From positions 21,768,168 to 21,832,167 of the forward strand of contig CM025852.1 in NCBI GenBank assembly GCA_003952965.2: a stretch of DNA of 64,000 nucleotides, in the 5' to 3' direction. Below, piece by piece: positions 1 through 10,984 of this stretch (position 1 is its first letter; each line of letters begins with the position of its first letter). Origin of the DNA: Morella rubra (taxonomy: Eukaryota; Streptophyta; Magnoliopsida; Fagales; Myricaceae). A model generated the notes under the pieces. The model did no database searches. It had not been told where the DNA came from and saw nothing but the letters and a program-made list of their open reading frames with translations. Made by a program: the position numbers and the translations under genes.

Positions 1-289
1 GCAAAATTAAAGTATCCCCTCAAATTTCAATTTATCTGATTATGCTTTTCAAGTTGTAAGAAAAAAAATCAATTGTCGCCTCCAGTTGATTTAGGCGTTA
101 AACATACCAAAAGTGACCGAAATGACCATTCAAGACATTTTTTCAGAATTGTTTTTCAAAAAATTAACATATAAAAAAAATTTAAAAATTGAATACTATT
201 TCTTTTTTATTTTCCATTTTATTTTTAATTCTTTAACTCATTTTTTTCTTCTAATTTTATGTTAAAGGAGCATTTCAGTTCGTCTACAT

Positions 290-385
290 CATTTTCGAGA
301 TCACAAGATTATTTGCAACACTATTAAAATGCTGAAACTCAAGGACTCCTGTGATTTTCTCTAGCGGAAACATCTTCAGAATTAT
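290..385 (-). pseudogene. Remnant of secreted-peptide exon 1
   Basis: On the minus strand this piece resembles the end of exon 1 and the start of the intron of the peptide gene at 3288-3812; the shared text includes the codons around the ITGVL segment and the upstream AEDVAA segment. The splice donor region is deleted, there is no ATG or signal-peptide part, and exon 2 is absent. It is a relic showing that a third copy of the gene once existed in this block. Confidence 0.5.
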
Positions 386-1309
386 TTTTAAAAAAAGTTA
401 AAAAGTAATATATAACAAAATTTAAAATTTAAATTCTATTTCTTTTTTATTTTTCCATTCCCTAACTCATTTGTTTAATTTTTTTCTAATCTATGTTAGA
501 GGGGCATTTTGGTCTGTTTACATCACTTTCTGTTTGGTTTAAGGCCAAATCTAACCGACAAAAATTAATTTTTTTTGCAACTTGAGGGGTGTCATAGATA
601 AATTAAAACTTGAGGGACACTTGAATTTTACCTCATAAATACAAAGAGTATGCTAAATATAAGGAATTTAAGGGGTGTCCAATACTTGAATTTGTACCTT
701 GTTTTAAGAAGAAGGTATACTGCGCCATAAGTTTCGAATTTCTGGAGGGATTGTTAGGACAATCTCTACTTTTTAGGGTAGGGGTGAATAATGGTGGTGT
801 AGTTGCTTGTTTGGGCAAAATCGACAATAGCACTATTAGGGACGGTTGGGAGAAATTAAAATCAAAACCGGCACCAGTTGGCCACAAAATCGATCTCTAT
901 TGGTGTCAATTTAAACAGTACCGATTAATGGTAATGGAGCTTGGCATAGGGGTGACCGCGACAGGATGAGGGAGAGATATTAGTGGTCTAAGAGAGAGAG
1001 AGAAGGGGCGAGGGTATGGAGAGAAACATTCCAGAAGGCTCCCGATTGTTTTTAAACGATACATCCGTTTTTTAAGATTAAGTTATGAGCCTAAAATTCA
1101 ACACGTCTAATTTGGCAGTTCCCGGTACTAGTGATGGTAAAACCGGCACCAATTATCTTTTTGCTCACCCCGATGATTGGGGACATCAACAAGGCTTTCG
1201 AAACTTAGAAAAAAAAAAAATACTAACAAAAGTGTAGTACGTTGTACAGGATTGTCTATTACGTCATGACAAGATGCTGTACGGCAACGTATTGCGCTTA
1301 ACTAACTGT

Positions 1310-1507
1310 GTGTTTTTTTTTTTTTTTATAAAATTTTAAAGAGATTAAAATTTTAATGTATTATATTTAATGAAAAAGGTAAAGGTAGAAATAATTTTTA
1401 ATATTTATTATAATAAAAAGTAATGATTTAATAAAAGAAAATTATATTGTAATTTTTTATTATATTAAAATTTTAATAAGCGTAAAATTTTGATGAGCAA
1501 ACACGTT
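1310..1507 (-). mobile_element. AT-rich MITE, same family as 28320-28515
   Basis: A roughly 200-bp AT-rich element with inverted ends containing AAAATTTTA. Copy 2 of the duplication (around 8935) lacks it, giving an empty site. Its reverse complement aligns with the element at 28320-28515 through several internal stretches, so the two belong to one family. No clear target duplication was identified. Confidence 0.5.
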
Positions 1508-3036
1508 ATAAAAAAAACACGTTATAAAAAGTGTTCCCAATTTTTTCCGGTAGCGGTACCAAATGTATAATTGACATAGTTGTCGCCATAGTTATCTGCC
1601 GTTTTCGTAGTAGGAAGGTGTGTTTACACAATCTGACCAACTATGCACGCCGTCGCCATCTATATGTTTCTTCCATCTCATATTATATTAAATAATCATA
1701 CAAATACTTAAATCCTATTATTTTTTTTAGAAATGGAATACTGAAGTCACAATTCATATAAGAAGAGGACTTATTAATATTTGAAAATTTCACTGAAAAT
1801 CTTTTACAAGCTGATGGTAGAAGACTGACGCTAAATTATAAATGACCTAATGTTCATATTTGTTTCCAAACTACTCTCGTATTAGGAAAAAAATCTTTCT
1901 TTAAAAATGATTTTAAGAAATCCTTTCCTCTCTTTACTTTACCCTTTTTTCTGTTACTTAAAAGGAATCACAACACCACAAATCTTAGAGCATTGATTTT
2001 AGTTTATATTTAGGGGGCTTATTATGACATTATCCTTAATATATTTTTTTCACTTAATAGATAGCTTTATTATCAATATAGTCTACGTAGTACTGACTTT
2101 TAATAAATTAGTCACTGGCGTATAACTTTGAATGAGACAGTTTTTGTGGTTCGTTTTTTAGACATACAGGTTCTTTCGTCCATAAAAAATTAACCCACAA
2201 ACGAGAACAAGGTCCAGGATAGACTATCCAATCCCAAAAATAGATATCTTGATCCCTAACCCATATCGGTCTTTCGTTAATTGAATAACTTTTGGTGGAT
2301 AGAATAACCTATATATATGAAAAATGGACCACAGGAATTGTCCCGTTCAAAGTTGTACTCCAAAAACTGATTTGTTAAAAGTCAATATCACAGTGACTGT
2401 AGCGGTAACTAAGCCAAATTGATATTATTAATTAACCATAGAGTTGGAGGAAGTAAATTTGATCCTAAATTTAGTCACGGAGAAATATACTATAGAGGTT
2501 AATTTGGATGAAAAAAGTCTAATTGGCTAGCTAGCAGCTGCTCCTAGACCCTACTCCTCCAGCCGCTGAAGGGGGTGGGTCGAAGATGGAGGTTGGATGC
2601 ATGCCCATTCCCCGGGACCAAAATGGAGTTGTTTAAAATTTTAAAATCTCTCTGGTTTTTCTTTTCAAGTCAGAGCAGCTATTGGCTTTAAACGTTATCC
2701 ATTAGAAGCAATATTTCTGAAAATTATCGCAATTAGAGGATGTGGTAGAGGATCAGCCCTGAATTTCTACGCTAGGGACAACGTTGTACATCATGGTAAG
2801 GCTATCAAGCCCTATCTTCGATGCAATCAGCGATTGTCCCCCAAGGGAAAAATTAGATCGGCATTGTTCTAGTTCATGCGGGCCTCCAAAGCTAACGTTA
2901 AGCCTGCAATTACCTTAAATTAATAACAACGGAAGAAATCGAAAGACAGTTGTTTGTGGCGATATTTGACTTCTGGATATATATATAAGGAGATGTACAT
3001 AAATTCTAATCACCTCTAATTACAGCAACATATATC

Positions 3037-3165
3037 CAGTGGTGGATGCAGGGGGGGGCGGCCCTGCCCCCAAAAAAAAAAAATTTTAATAAATTTTTTT
3101 TTTTTAAAAGAAAATTTTATCTTAAGAATTTACTCCCTTCAAATTAAGTTTTAGATCCGTCACTG
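3037..3165. mobile_element. hAT-type MITE with 8-bp target duplication
   Basis: The 129-bp element begins CAGTGGTGGAT and ends ATCCGTCACTG, an imperfect terminal inverted repeat of the hAT type. It is flanked on both sides by CATATATC (3029-3036 and 3166-3173), a perfect 8-bp direct repeat as hAT transposases produce. The interior is poly-A and poly-T rich with no coding capacity. Confidence 0.8.
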
Positions 3166-3287
3166 CATATATCGCTAATGAAGTACTGGAGAGATGGTGC
3201 AGGCCCGGAACCAGTTTTCTTTTATTTTCTTTATAATGGATGCTAATAGCTACAGAGAGCCATGCACCACGTACGGATTTCGATCCA

Positions 3288-3812
3288 TTAAGGGCTCTTC
3301 ACTTTATCCCCTGCAGGCGCTGCAGGTACATCGGTGCAGGGCGGACTGCGTGGACGATTGTGACCTATCCTCGGCCTGTGGCCATCGAATGGCCCTTCGT
3401 AATCCCCGACAAAATAATATGCATGGTGAGCCCTTTTGTAGACGCTTCCGACTGCTGTTGAACTGCTTACGGCATCAGTGCTGTCAAGCTTCACACTTTT
3501 TTCTTCTGCAATATTGAGCCCAAATAAACAAACTACTCGAGGAGTAATAATAATTATGATCATCCTCCAAGTTTTCTTTCCCTAGTGCTTATTGTTTTCA
3601 AGGAAAAGAAGTGAAAACACAATATGAATAGGGGGCCGGATCGATCAAAAGATTAATGCTTGAAAAGCACTCTATTAATATGCTGAAATTAATTTCTTAC
3701 CGCTACGTCCAAGGACTCCTGTGATTTCTCTGGCAGCAACATCTTCAGCAAGGATGAAAAACGCAATCAAGAACGATACAATTAGGGTTGTTGTAGAAAG
3801 CTTGCTAGCCAT
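3288..3812 (-). CDS. Small secreted peptide precursor, two exons, 109 aa
   Basis: Exon 1 is 3701-3812 and exon 2 is 3288-3505; the 195-bp intron has GTAAG and GCAG borders and the junction keeps phase (112 + 218 = 330 nt). Residues 1-27 look like a signal peptide: MASK, then a hydrophobic core, then a likely cut after AEDVAA. The C-terminal part carries DYEGPFDGHRPRIGHN followed by a proline-rich tail with the only cysteine. I do not recognise the family. A DY near the start and HN at the end recall tyrosine-sulfated signalling peptides such as RGF/GOLVEN and PSY, but the spacing differs, so this is only an analogy. A diverged copy at 10722-10960 conserves RPRIGHN exactly and differs nearby by whole-codon indels, which supports past selection on this frame. 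It could alternatively be a lineage-specific or antimicrobial peptide. Confidence 0.6.
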
Positions 3813-3870
3813 CTTGAGTTATTGGAGCTTCAACTTAGATCGATTTTATGCCGATCGATGGTCTTAATGT

Positions 3871-3879
3871 ATTATATAT
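3871..3879 (-). promoter_or_regulatory. Candidate TATA box of the peptide gene
   Basis: On the minus strand the sequence reads AATATATAAT about 60 bp before the ATG at 3812, a plausible distance for a plant core promoter with a short leader. No other regulatory motif was assigned. Confidence 0.4.
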
Positions 3880-3989
3880 TGATCACTTGTGCGTTTCAAC
3901 AGATCAATTTTGTGCCCTCAATTTATAGAAACAATGCGGAGTACTGCACGTTGATACATTTTGATTGCTCGAAGCTTTAATTACTGATA

Positions 3990-4160
3990 GGCGCAGTGTG
4001 TGTTTAGTTTTCCTTCCAATGGGCTTTCATGAGTAACCAATGGTATACTTCCAAAGTGTTATATTGGAGACAATAATGTCATTTTAAATTTTATCCACCA
4101 TACATCATTAATTTTATCATTACATTTCAGAATAGGCCAAGAATAAAAATATGTTATTCT
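3990..4160 (-). repeat. Upstream block repeated four times in the window
   Basis: This roughly 170-190-bp sequence lies upstream of the peptide gene. Related copies are at 8217-8400, 10485-10610 and 14590-14770; all share GTGTTTAGTTTTCCT or CAAAGTGTTATATTGG. The copy at 10485-10610 abuts the decayed peptide copy at 10624-10970, as expected if whole gene-plus-promoter units were once arranged head to tail. Confidence 0.6.
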
Positions 4161-4430
4161 AAATATATACTCTATAGAAGTTCGAAGTTCTAGAGGGACT
4201 ATTATGGAAATCTTTGCGTTTTAGGGGACAACTAATTCAGTCTGACACGTACGCATGAATAATTTCATTATCTTAAGTTTTACTTGTGTTGGTTATTTTG
4301 TCTCCTAATTTGACATGTTTTTAGGGGATTAATGGTGTTCTTAATCAATATTATGGAGTAGGCTAGGAGGAAGTAGTGAATTGAAAAATATTAAAGGTCC
4401 CCGGCCAAGGACTATCCAGCCTAGCAACAA

Positions 4431-4779
4431 CTCCATATGCTCTCCAGTCTCCATGTTGTTGGTCAATGTTCAAACTTCAAATTAAACTCACTGACTCATA
4501 ATCTGGTACTAATTGGGTAATTACATAAAAGATTAATAAATTTTTTTCTATTACTTTAAATTAAAATCAGAAATTGAATGAACCTTGATCTTTTTATTGG
4601 ACCTACTCCATATGCTCTCCAGTCTCCATGTTGTTGGTCAATGTTCAAACTTCAAATTAAACTCACTGACTCATGATCTGGTACTAATTGGGTAATTTCA
4701 TAAAAGATTAATAAATTTTTTTCTATTACTTTAAATTAAAATCAGAAATTGAATGACCCTTGATCTTTTTATTGGACGA
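4431..4779. repeat. 175-bp tandem duplication, two units
   Basis: Units 4431-4605 and 4606-4779 are nearly identical; by eye I count three substitutions. A single, more diverged unit is present at about 14975-15160 in the other duplication copy, so the doubling happened in copy 1 after the large duplication. Confidence 0.85.
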
Positions 4780-4802
4780 TTCAGGGTGCTGGCTAAGAAA
4801 CA

Positions 4803-4858
<56 letters not shown>
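4803..4858. repeat. Poly(A) tract of about 56 bases
   Basis: An uninterrupted A run following AAGAAACAC. The paralogous position near 15180-15230 has a purine-rich tract broken by G residues, so this tract has expanded or been homogenised in copy 1. It is prone to assembly length error. Confidence 0.9.
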
Positions 4859-4860
<2 letters not shown>

Positions 4861-4894
4861 AACAAACCAACCCCATTGGGCCTTTGAATTCTAT

Positions 4895-5230
4895 AAAAAA
4901 AAAATGACCTTTAGCAATGGTCGAAAATCGCTGCTAAAGATAAAAAAATCGCTACTATAGCTTTTAGTAGCGATTTTTTAGCACCAGTCGCGACTGCTGC
5001 TATAGATCCATCGCAATAGATCTATAGCAACGGTTTGCGCGACTGCTAGTGAAGACTGGATCTATAGCGGCGGTCGCGATCGCCGCTATAGACCTGAATT
5101 GCAATTGTGACTTTTTTTCGCAGCATTTCAAAAAACACCACTACAAACGCTGTTTTAAGCCTTTAGCAGCATTTTTAAAAATGCTGCTATAGGTCAACTC
5201 AGTTTTTTTTTTTTTTTTTGTGCCAGCATT
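4895..5230. mobile_element. CACTA-like end with palindromic subterminal modules
   Basis: The stretch is built of short inverted modules such as AATCGCTGCTAAAG against CTTTTAGTAGCGATT and a GC-rich palindrome at 5061-5092 (TCTATAGCGGCG against CGCCGCTATAGA). At about 5144 CACTACAAACGCTG begins a run of CAGCATTT/AAATGCTG modules. CACTA-family elements have CACTA termini and such subterminal repeats. I found no matching opposite terminus, so element borders are not defined. Confidence 0.4.
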
Positions 5231-5450
5231 TTTAAAATGCCACTAATTTTTTCTTATATTTTCCTATACATGCTTTTTTAATCGGTAATACAAATTTATT
5301 TTAATAATCATAATTCATTGGATATAAAAACTTAAAGAACAAGGATAATAATAATATTTTACAACAAACACAAGAATCTCTACAAGTAATCTAAAAAGTA
5401 ACAAATTTCTAATATAAAATACTCAGTATGCAGTTGCTAATAATGCTTAC

Positions 5451-6074
5451 CTTAAGTACTGATGCTGAAACTGCCAAGACAGTCAGAGGAATGTACGCAA
5501 GGACCAACTAAAATATTCAAATACAACATAATAAGGAAGGACCAATTAAAATCTTCCTCCTTTGACACATCAACGTACTCTTGAATTCCTGTAATTGAAA
5601 ACAAATATCACATGAGAAAAAAAATAAATAAAAGATTTATGTACAGGAACCAAGATAAACAAATACAATAAATATGACTAAAACTAAACAAAAAACTTCA
5701 GGACAAATTACAGTGCAGAGACTTACTGTTCTGCCAAGAAGGAACGCAGCCCCTGCACCAACAGTAGCACCTATAGAGTCAGCTACAGTGCCCACAGGCA
5801 GCCCAAAAAGATAACCACCACCAAGCTGAAACATAGAACACAAGGTCAGATAAGGTTGCACTTGCCCTTTCCTTTGATATCACCATGTCCCACTTGGCAA
5901 TCATATGAAATTCAATAAAAAAGAATGTTAATGCTCGTTAAACAGAAAACCCAAATAATCACCATGATACAAGATGGGTAAAAAGGTTTACTCAGGATGC
6001 AGTTGCCAATAATGCTTACCGTAAGTATTAATGCTGAAACTGCCAAGACAGTCAGAGGAATGTACGCAACAGCC
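5451..6074 (-). pseudogene. TVP38/VTT (SNARE-associated Golgi) gene fragment
   Basis: Exon A (6020-6074) encodes AYIPLTVLAVSALILT and ends at a GTAAGC donor; exon B (5727-5825) encodes 33 residues starting LGGGYLFGLPVG and ending FLLGRT at a GTAAGT donor. Joined in phase they match my recollection of the first part of the VTT domain of plant TVP38/TMEM64-like membrane proteins, which act in the endomembrane system. A second copy of exon A follows at about 5451-5502 (VLAYIPLTVLAVSASVLK). No start, no remaining VTT exons and no stop were found. It is a partial, rearranged gene, possibly captured by a transposon (CACTA-like modules at 4895-5230, TTTAGCGACGAAAAT-type repeats at 7018-7230). The exons are frame-intact with good splice sites, so a longer gene cannot be excluded, though the flanks offer none. 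Confidence 0.6.
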
Positions 6075-7017
6075 CTGCAGATTAAAAGTTTGGCATTAAG
6101 TTATTGGTCTTCAGATATCCAATTGAATGCGTATGGAAGCAACCAGCCATGACTAAATATTTTCCTAATAGACAAAAGGGCTGAGAAATCAAGAACCTTC
6201 CGCATAGAAAATGTGTATGCTACTGTACCAAAACATCCGCATTGCATAGAGACCTCAATAACAGGATTCACTTCAGACCCTTAAATAAAGCAGATGGCAT
6301 AGACTCTGAAGCTATTTCCTTCAATTGGAAGAAATCAAGAAGCAAACTCGAAGGGTCAAAGAATAAAATGTGAAGCTACTTAGAACCCCCATCCATATAA
6401 GCCTTCATTCTCACCCTTGTACAAGGATATGAGCTCTTACATAGTTGAAACACAATGACCCAATATATGTGTGACTGGAATTAAAAAGGCCTGGCAAGTT
6501 TAGGCAGCAAAACTAGAAAAGCCACTTGCATATTATCAAACAAGTAGATAATTACATATTTGCACAAGGATCTAGGTGCTGTGGGGAAAGCTACAAGCTT
6601 GGTCAACCCTTTCAAAAGTTTCATATGCAGAATTGCATTCTATTATGTGTATCCACTATCTTTTAGTTGGCTAGATCAGACTCCAAACTGACCACAACAT
6701 ATCAAAATAGGATTATAAGCCCGCATGCTGCAAAAGTTAAGGACGAAAAAGAAAGAATACTCTCCAGGCTAGTCATTTAATGAACCCTGCAAACAACACT
6801 TTAATCTGAGACATCTATTAAACGAGTTTTGTCTCAACATATTCCAACTAATGCCATGACTATAATCGGAATGTCATTCATAGCTTAGCAAAGGCGAGAA
6901 TTTTATTCCTAAGCGTGGGATTTAAATTCAAGATTACAACATTTTAATGAAATAAATTAGTAAATGACTAGAGATTAGAAAGTAATTATTGACTTACAGC
7001 ACAAGTGGACCCAAATG
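6075..7017 (-). other. Intron-like DNA upstream of the TVP38 fragment
   Basis: AT-rich sequence without supported reading frames. It may be intron carried along with the exons at 5727-6074. I see no further VTT exon here. Confidence 0.35.
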
Positions 7018-7230
7018 TGTTTTCGACGAAAATCAATTTCGTCGCTAAAAGTATCTTCTGCGACGATTTTGTTTCGTTACTAAAACTACTTTTAGCGACG
7101 AAAATATAGGTTCGTCGCTAAAAAAGTGAAAATAACGTGTTTTTAGCAACGAAAATCAATTTCGTTGCTAAAAGTATCTTCTTCGATGATTTTCTTTTGT
7201 CGCTAAAACTACTTTTAGCAACAACTAATC
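7018..7230. repeat. Tandem repeat of TTTAGCGACGAAAAT modules
   Basis: Two units of about 118 and 90 bp (7018-7136 and 7137-7225) share GAAAATCAATTTCGT, GCTAAAAGTATCTTCT and AAAACTACTTTTAGC. The modules TTTAGCGACGAAAAT and its complement alternate, giving hairpin potential. Such arrays are common near the ends of CACTA-type elements in plants. Confidence 0.6.
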
Positions 7231-8094
7231 TTTTACTTCACACAAGCCCAAAAACGTCTATTCACTTCCGGAGCTACCACTATTGTGTGATTCAAACATT
7301 TCATCAAAGAAGAGATATTACACTTAGTAGGAAATAAGGAAAACAAACAATGGCAACTGGGTCTTTCTTAAATGCCAACGTAGAAACAAGAAATAAAATG
7401 GAAACTTACTTGGGTTCACCTTCACCTCTCAAGTAATTGGGTGGTAAAAGAGGCTACCAGCGGCTAGATGTGGGAGGCAACCGGATCTGGGTGACGGGAA
7501 CAAGGCCAGCTCCTACGACAAGAGGGAAAGAAGATGCAGATTGAATAGAGAAGGGGAAGACACTCTCGGTTAAAATATGAAAAAAGGCATAAAAGGCATT
7601 TAGGTAATTCGTTATGGATGACTAGCACGTGGAAAGCACATGGGGGTAAATTTCGTTTGATATAACGGTAGATTTAACTGGAGGGCATGGATTGAAGAGA
7701 TTTGAAACTTAAAGGTCTCAGATCGCTATTTTCCAAAGTGATTTTGCCCTATAAATATGGAGCTAACTATGACTTTTTTCCTATGTATTTTATTTCCTAT
7801 TCTGGTTGGTCTATGCCTATGTGCCTCTTAATGTCGAAAGGCTACGCTCGTTGGGACGCCACCTCTAATAAGGGTGAGGGTCAGGTATGCCCATCAGAGC
7901 CTCTGCTGTATTTTAATCCCCTTGAAATATAGATTTGCCTTCTTTGTTAAATATATATATAAGGAGAGAAGAAGGTCATACTCTTTTTTTTTTTTTTGTA
8001 AAAATTCACGGGCAACTGTCATCCCTTCAAAATTTATATTTATTGAAACAGTTAGTAATTTAATACGTGTCTTACAAGTCAAAACCGAGTGAAG
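7231..8094. other. Intergenic, no supported gene
   Basis: Moderately AT-rich DNA with a few short open frames that lack homology, splice context or codon signal. Around 7440-7560 there is a purine-rich, less AT-rich patch that could be old transposon or leader sequence; nothing definite is seen. Confidence 0.4.
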
Positions 8095-9611
8095 AGAGGG
8101 CCCCGTCATCATAGATTAAAAAAAAATGAAGAGGCAGGTGCCCAAAAGTTTGTTCAAATCGGAAGATTTGCGTTCAAAGTCAAGATCTTAAGGTATCATG
8201 GATCATTCTCTGAAATTCAGTGCGTGTTTAGTTTTCCTGCCTATGAGCTTTTTGAGTAGCCAGTGATACAATTCCAAAGTGTTATATTGGGGTGAATTGC
8301 GTCATTTTATATTTATCAACTATCGTCCTATCATTACATTTCATAATAGCAAAATAAGTGGAAGTTAATGCGATAGCCCAACAATAAAAATACAAATAGG
8401 AAGAATATATATTATATTACGCTCTATATTTATAGAGCAAAATTAAATTATCTTTTCAAATTTCAATTTATCTTCATTAAATTGCAAAAAAAAAAAAAAT
8501 GACAGCCAGTTCAAGATAAGATTATTTAAAAATTCAAAAAAAGTTAAAAGTAATACATATTAGTTTTATTTTTTCTAATTTTATTTTAGAGGGACATTCC
8601 ACATCACTCAGAGTTGAAAAAGCACCAACTCTTTAAAAAGTTTCTCTATTTGATTTTAGGGCCAAATTGAACAGGCGAGGATGACAATTAATTCTTTTAA
8701 TACCTGGAGAGGTATAAATTGAAACTTGAAAGACACTTAAATTTTACCCTATAAATATGGGGAGTAGGATGTTTCCTATTAAGTTTCGAATTTATAGAGA
8801 AACTGTTACGATAATCTCTGCTTTTTAGGATCACATCAACGAGGCTTTCGGAACATGTTAACAAAATTACGTTGTACACATTGTCGATTATGTCGATGCT
8901 GTATGGCAACGTATGCCGCCTTAACTAAAAGGTGTTTTTTTTTTTTCAGTTAGCGGTACCAAACAACTGTTAAAATTGATTGAGTTATCTGGCTGAAGGT
9001 TTTGTCATGAGAGAATGAGTCTGAGGCCTAAGGGCCAGAGTAGCAAGAGGGCAAAAGATCCTAGAACATAAATGTATTGGATATCGATGTAGGGGGTCGA
9101 ATAGAAGAAGAGAGAGTTATAAGGAGAGAAGAAGGTCGTACTTTTTTTGTTTTTGATAAAAGGTCACGAGTAAAGAAATTCCTACACCTGACAAAATTGA
9201 AAACAATAAAATTTCTCGTCATCTGATAAAAAGGTGCTTGTAGGCAAGGTTTTGGATATCTCTTAATTAAAAGCTTTGCAATCTACTCTACTAAAAAAAT
9301 GGATGGTTGAATAATTAACAATTTCTATCATGTAATCGTATTTTACATTAGGAGTCATGACATTTTATGCAAAAAAACAAAAACAAAAAATTAGTTGCTT
9401 GGAACTCTCTACTATTCTTCTACATTTTTATTATTGAGCAGATATTATACTCAAGACAATGCATGATATCAAGAAGAAGCACTTCTTAGTTAATAGGGAT
9501 TAAAAAAAAATTCATTCAAATGCGTTTACAATGGCAGCCACCACTGAAGCGAGTGGGTCGCGGATGGAAGTTGGACTAATGCTGAGTAACGGTGAAGAGG
9601 CCCCGCCATCA

Positions 9612-10412
9612 TATATATATATAAAAGAAAAAAATATACTTTTCGCCTCCCGATTATTAAGGATCTGATACTTTGCACTCCTAAACTATCAATTTCGTTA
9701 TATTTCGCCTTTCAAATATCAACCGTTTATATTTTGCACCCTCTACGGTTAATTTAAAAGGAAATTGCTATTTTTGTTAAGTGAAATGACAATTTTATCC
9801 CTATACAAAAGATAATTATAAAAAATTATGAGGTTAAATACACTATGCCCCTCTTATCTTTGGGGTCATATACACTTTGCACACCGATGTATTATTTTTG
9901 ACACATTGGACCCCTTAACTTACATATTTTTTCAATTTAGACCCCGCATTCAAATTTTCCGTTAATTTAGATTCCGTCAAAATTTTTACACATTGCCCCC
10001 CTTATCTTTGGGCGTATGTACACATTGCTCCCCTTATTTTTGAGGGTATTTACACATTGCACCCCACATTTTGACTGAATCTGTCTAAATTAATGGGCAA
10101 TTTAGGTGCGGGGTCCAAATTGAAAAAATGTGTAAGCTAAGGGGTCCAATGTGTCAAAAATAATACATCGGGATGCAAAGTGTAAATGACCCCAAAGATA
10201 AGGGGGTAAAGCATATTTAACCAAAAATTATGAGGTTAAATCGTTATTTCACTGACCAAAATAGCAATTTCCGTCCAAATTAACAGTAGGGGGTGTAAAG
10301 TATAAACGAGTGATAGTTTATAGGCGAAATGTAACGAAATTAATAGTTTGAGGTGCAAAGTAGTATCAGAACCCTAATAGTCGAAGGGCAAAAGGTGTAT
10401 TTAACCCCCAAA
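9612..10412. mobile_element. Two nested foldback elements, ACTTTGCACC family
   Basis: The outer element has arms about 9640-9785 and 10240-10405 that are inverted copies (for example AACTATCAATTTCGTTA against TAACGAAATTAATAGTTT). Inside it sits a second foldback, about 9832-10214, whose ends read TTATCTTTGGGGTCAT and its complement. AAAAATTATGAGGTTAAAT occurs on both sides of the inner element, consistent with a target duplication. The site without the outer element is visible at about 8112-8125. Neither encodes protein. Confidence 0.7.
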
Positions 10413-10721
10413 AAAAATGAAGAGGCTGGTGCATGCCCAAAAAGTTTGTTCGAATAGCAAGATTTGTGTTCAAAGTCAAGAAAGGCAATTCTCCAAAGTG
10501 TTATATTGGTGTGAATAGCGTCATTTTATATTTATCAACTATCCTTCTATCATTGCATTTCATAATAGCAAAATAAGTGGGAGTTAATGTGTTAGGCCAA
10601 GAATAAAAACACAAGTTTGTAGGAATAGTATGCCCGGAAACAGTTTTCTTTTATTTTCTATAAATGGATGCTAATAGCTAAGAGAGCCACCACTTACGGA
10701 GTTCAATCCATTAAGGGCTCC

Positions 10722-10960
10722 TCACTTCACTTGATCCCCTGCAGGCGCTGCAGCTACATCGGTGGGCGGACTGCGTCGGTTGTGACCTATCCTCGGCCTA
10801 CTGCCATGTACTGGCTCTCGGTAATCCTCGACAAAATAATATGTATGTTCATGAGCCCTTTTGTAGACGCTTCCGACTGCTGTTAAACTGTTTAAGTCAT
10901 CAGTACATACTGCCAAGCTTCACACTTTTTTCTTCTGCATGCAATATTGAGCCCAAATAA
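10722..10960 (-). pseudogene. Decayed second copy of the secreted-peptide exon 2
   Basis: The minus-strand frame reads ...TAVGSVYKRAH, then EDYREPVHGSRPRIGHN, then a tail ending GDQVK and a stop, clearly homologous to exon 2 of 3288-3812. Two extra 4-bp insertions near the exon start (at the acceptor and around 10905) shift the frame, and exon 1 is not found upstream because that region is replaced by the foldback at 10985-12046 and other insertions. Within the peptide core the differences from copy 1 are whole codons. Confidence 0.65.
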
Positions 10961-10984
10961 ACAACTACTCGAGGAGTTAAAATT

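Larger units (their letters stand above)
1..4900. repeat. Segmental duplication A, copy 1
   Basis: This stretch matches 8095-15360 in order but with many indels. Shared landmarks are the AT-rich text at 1-60 (compare 8440-8490), the sequence at 1180-1320 (compare 8825-8940), 2540-2600 (compare 9535-9590), the peptide exon at 3200-3530 (compare 10624-10970) and 3950-4160 (compare 14490-14770). Apart from the items listed separately, 386-3036 holds no coding sequence that I can support; it is AT-rich repeat-derived DNA. The order of landmarks makes a tandem duplication followed by independent insertions the simplest reading. Confidence 0.7.

Noticed and set aside
4760..4960. Open frame with a polylysine run
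   Set aside because: Created by the poly(A) tract; no coding signal.
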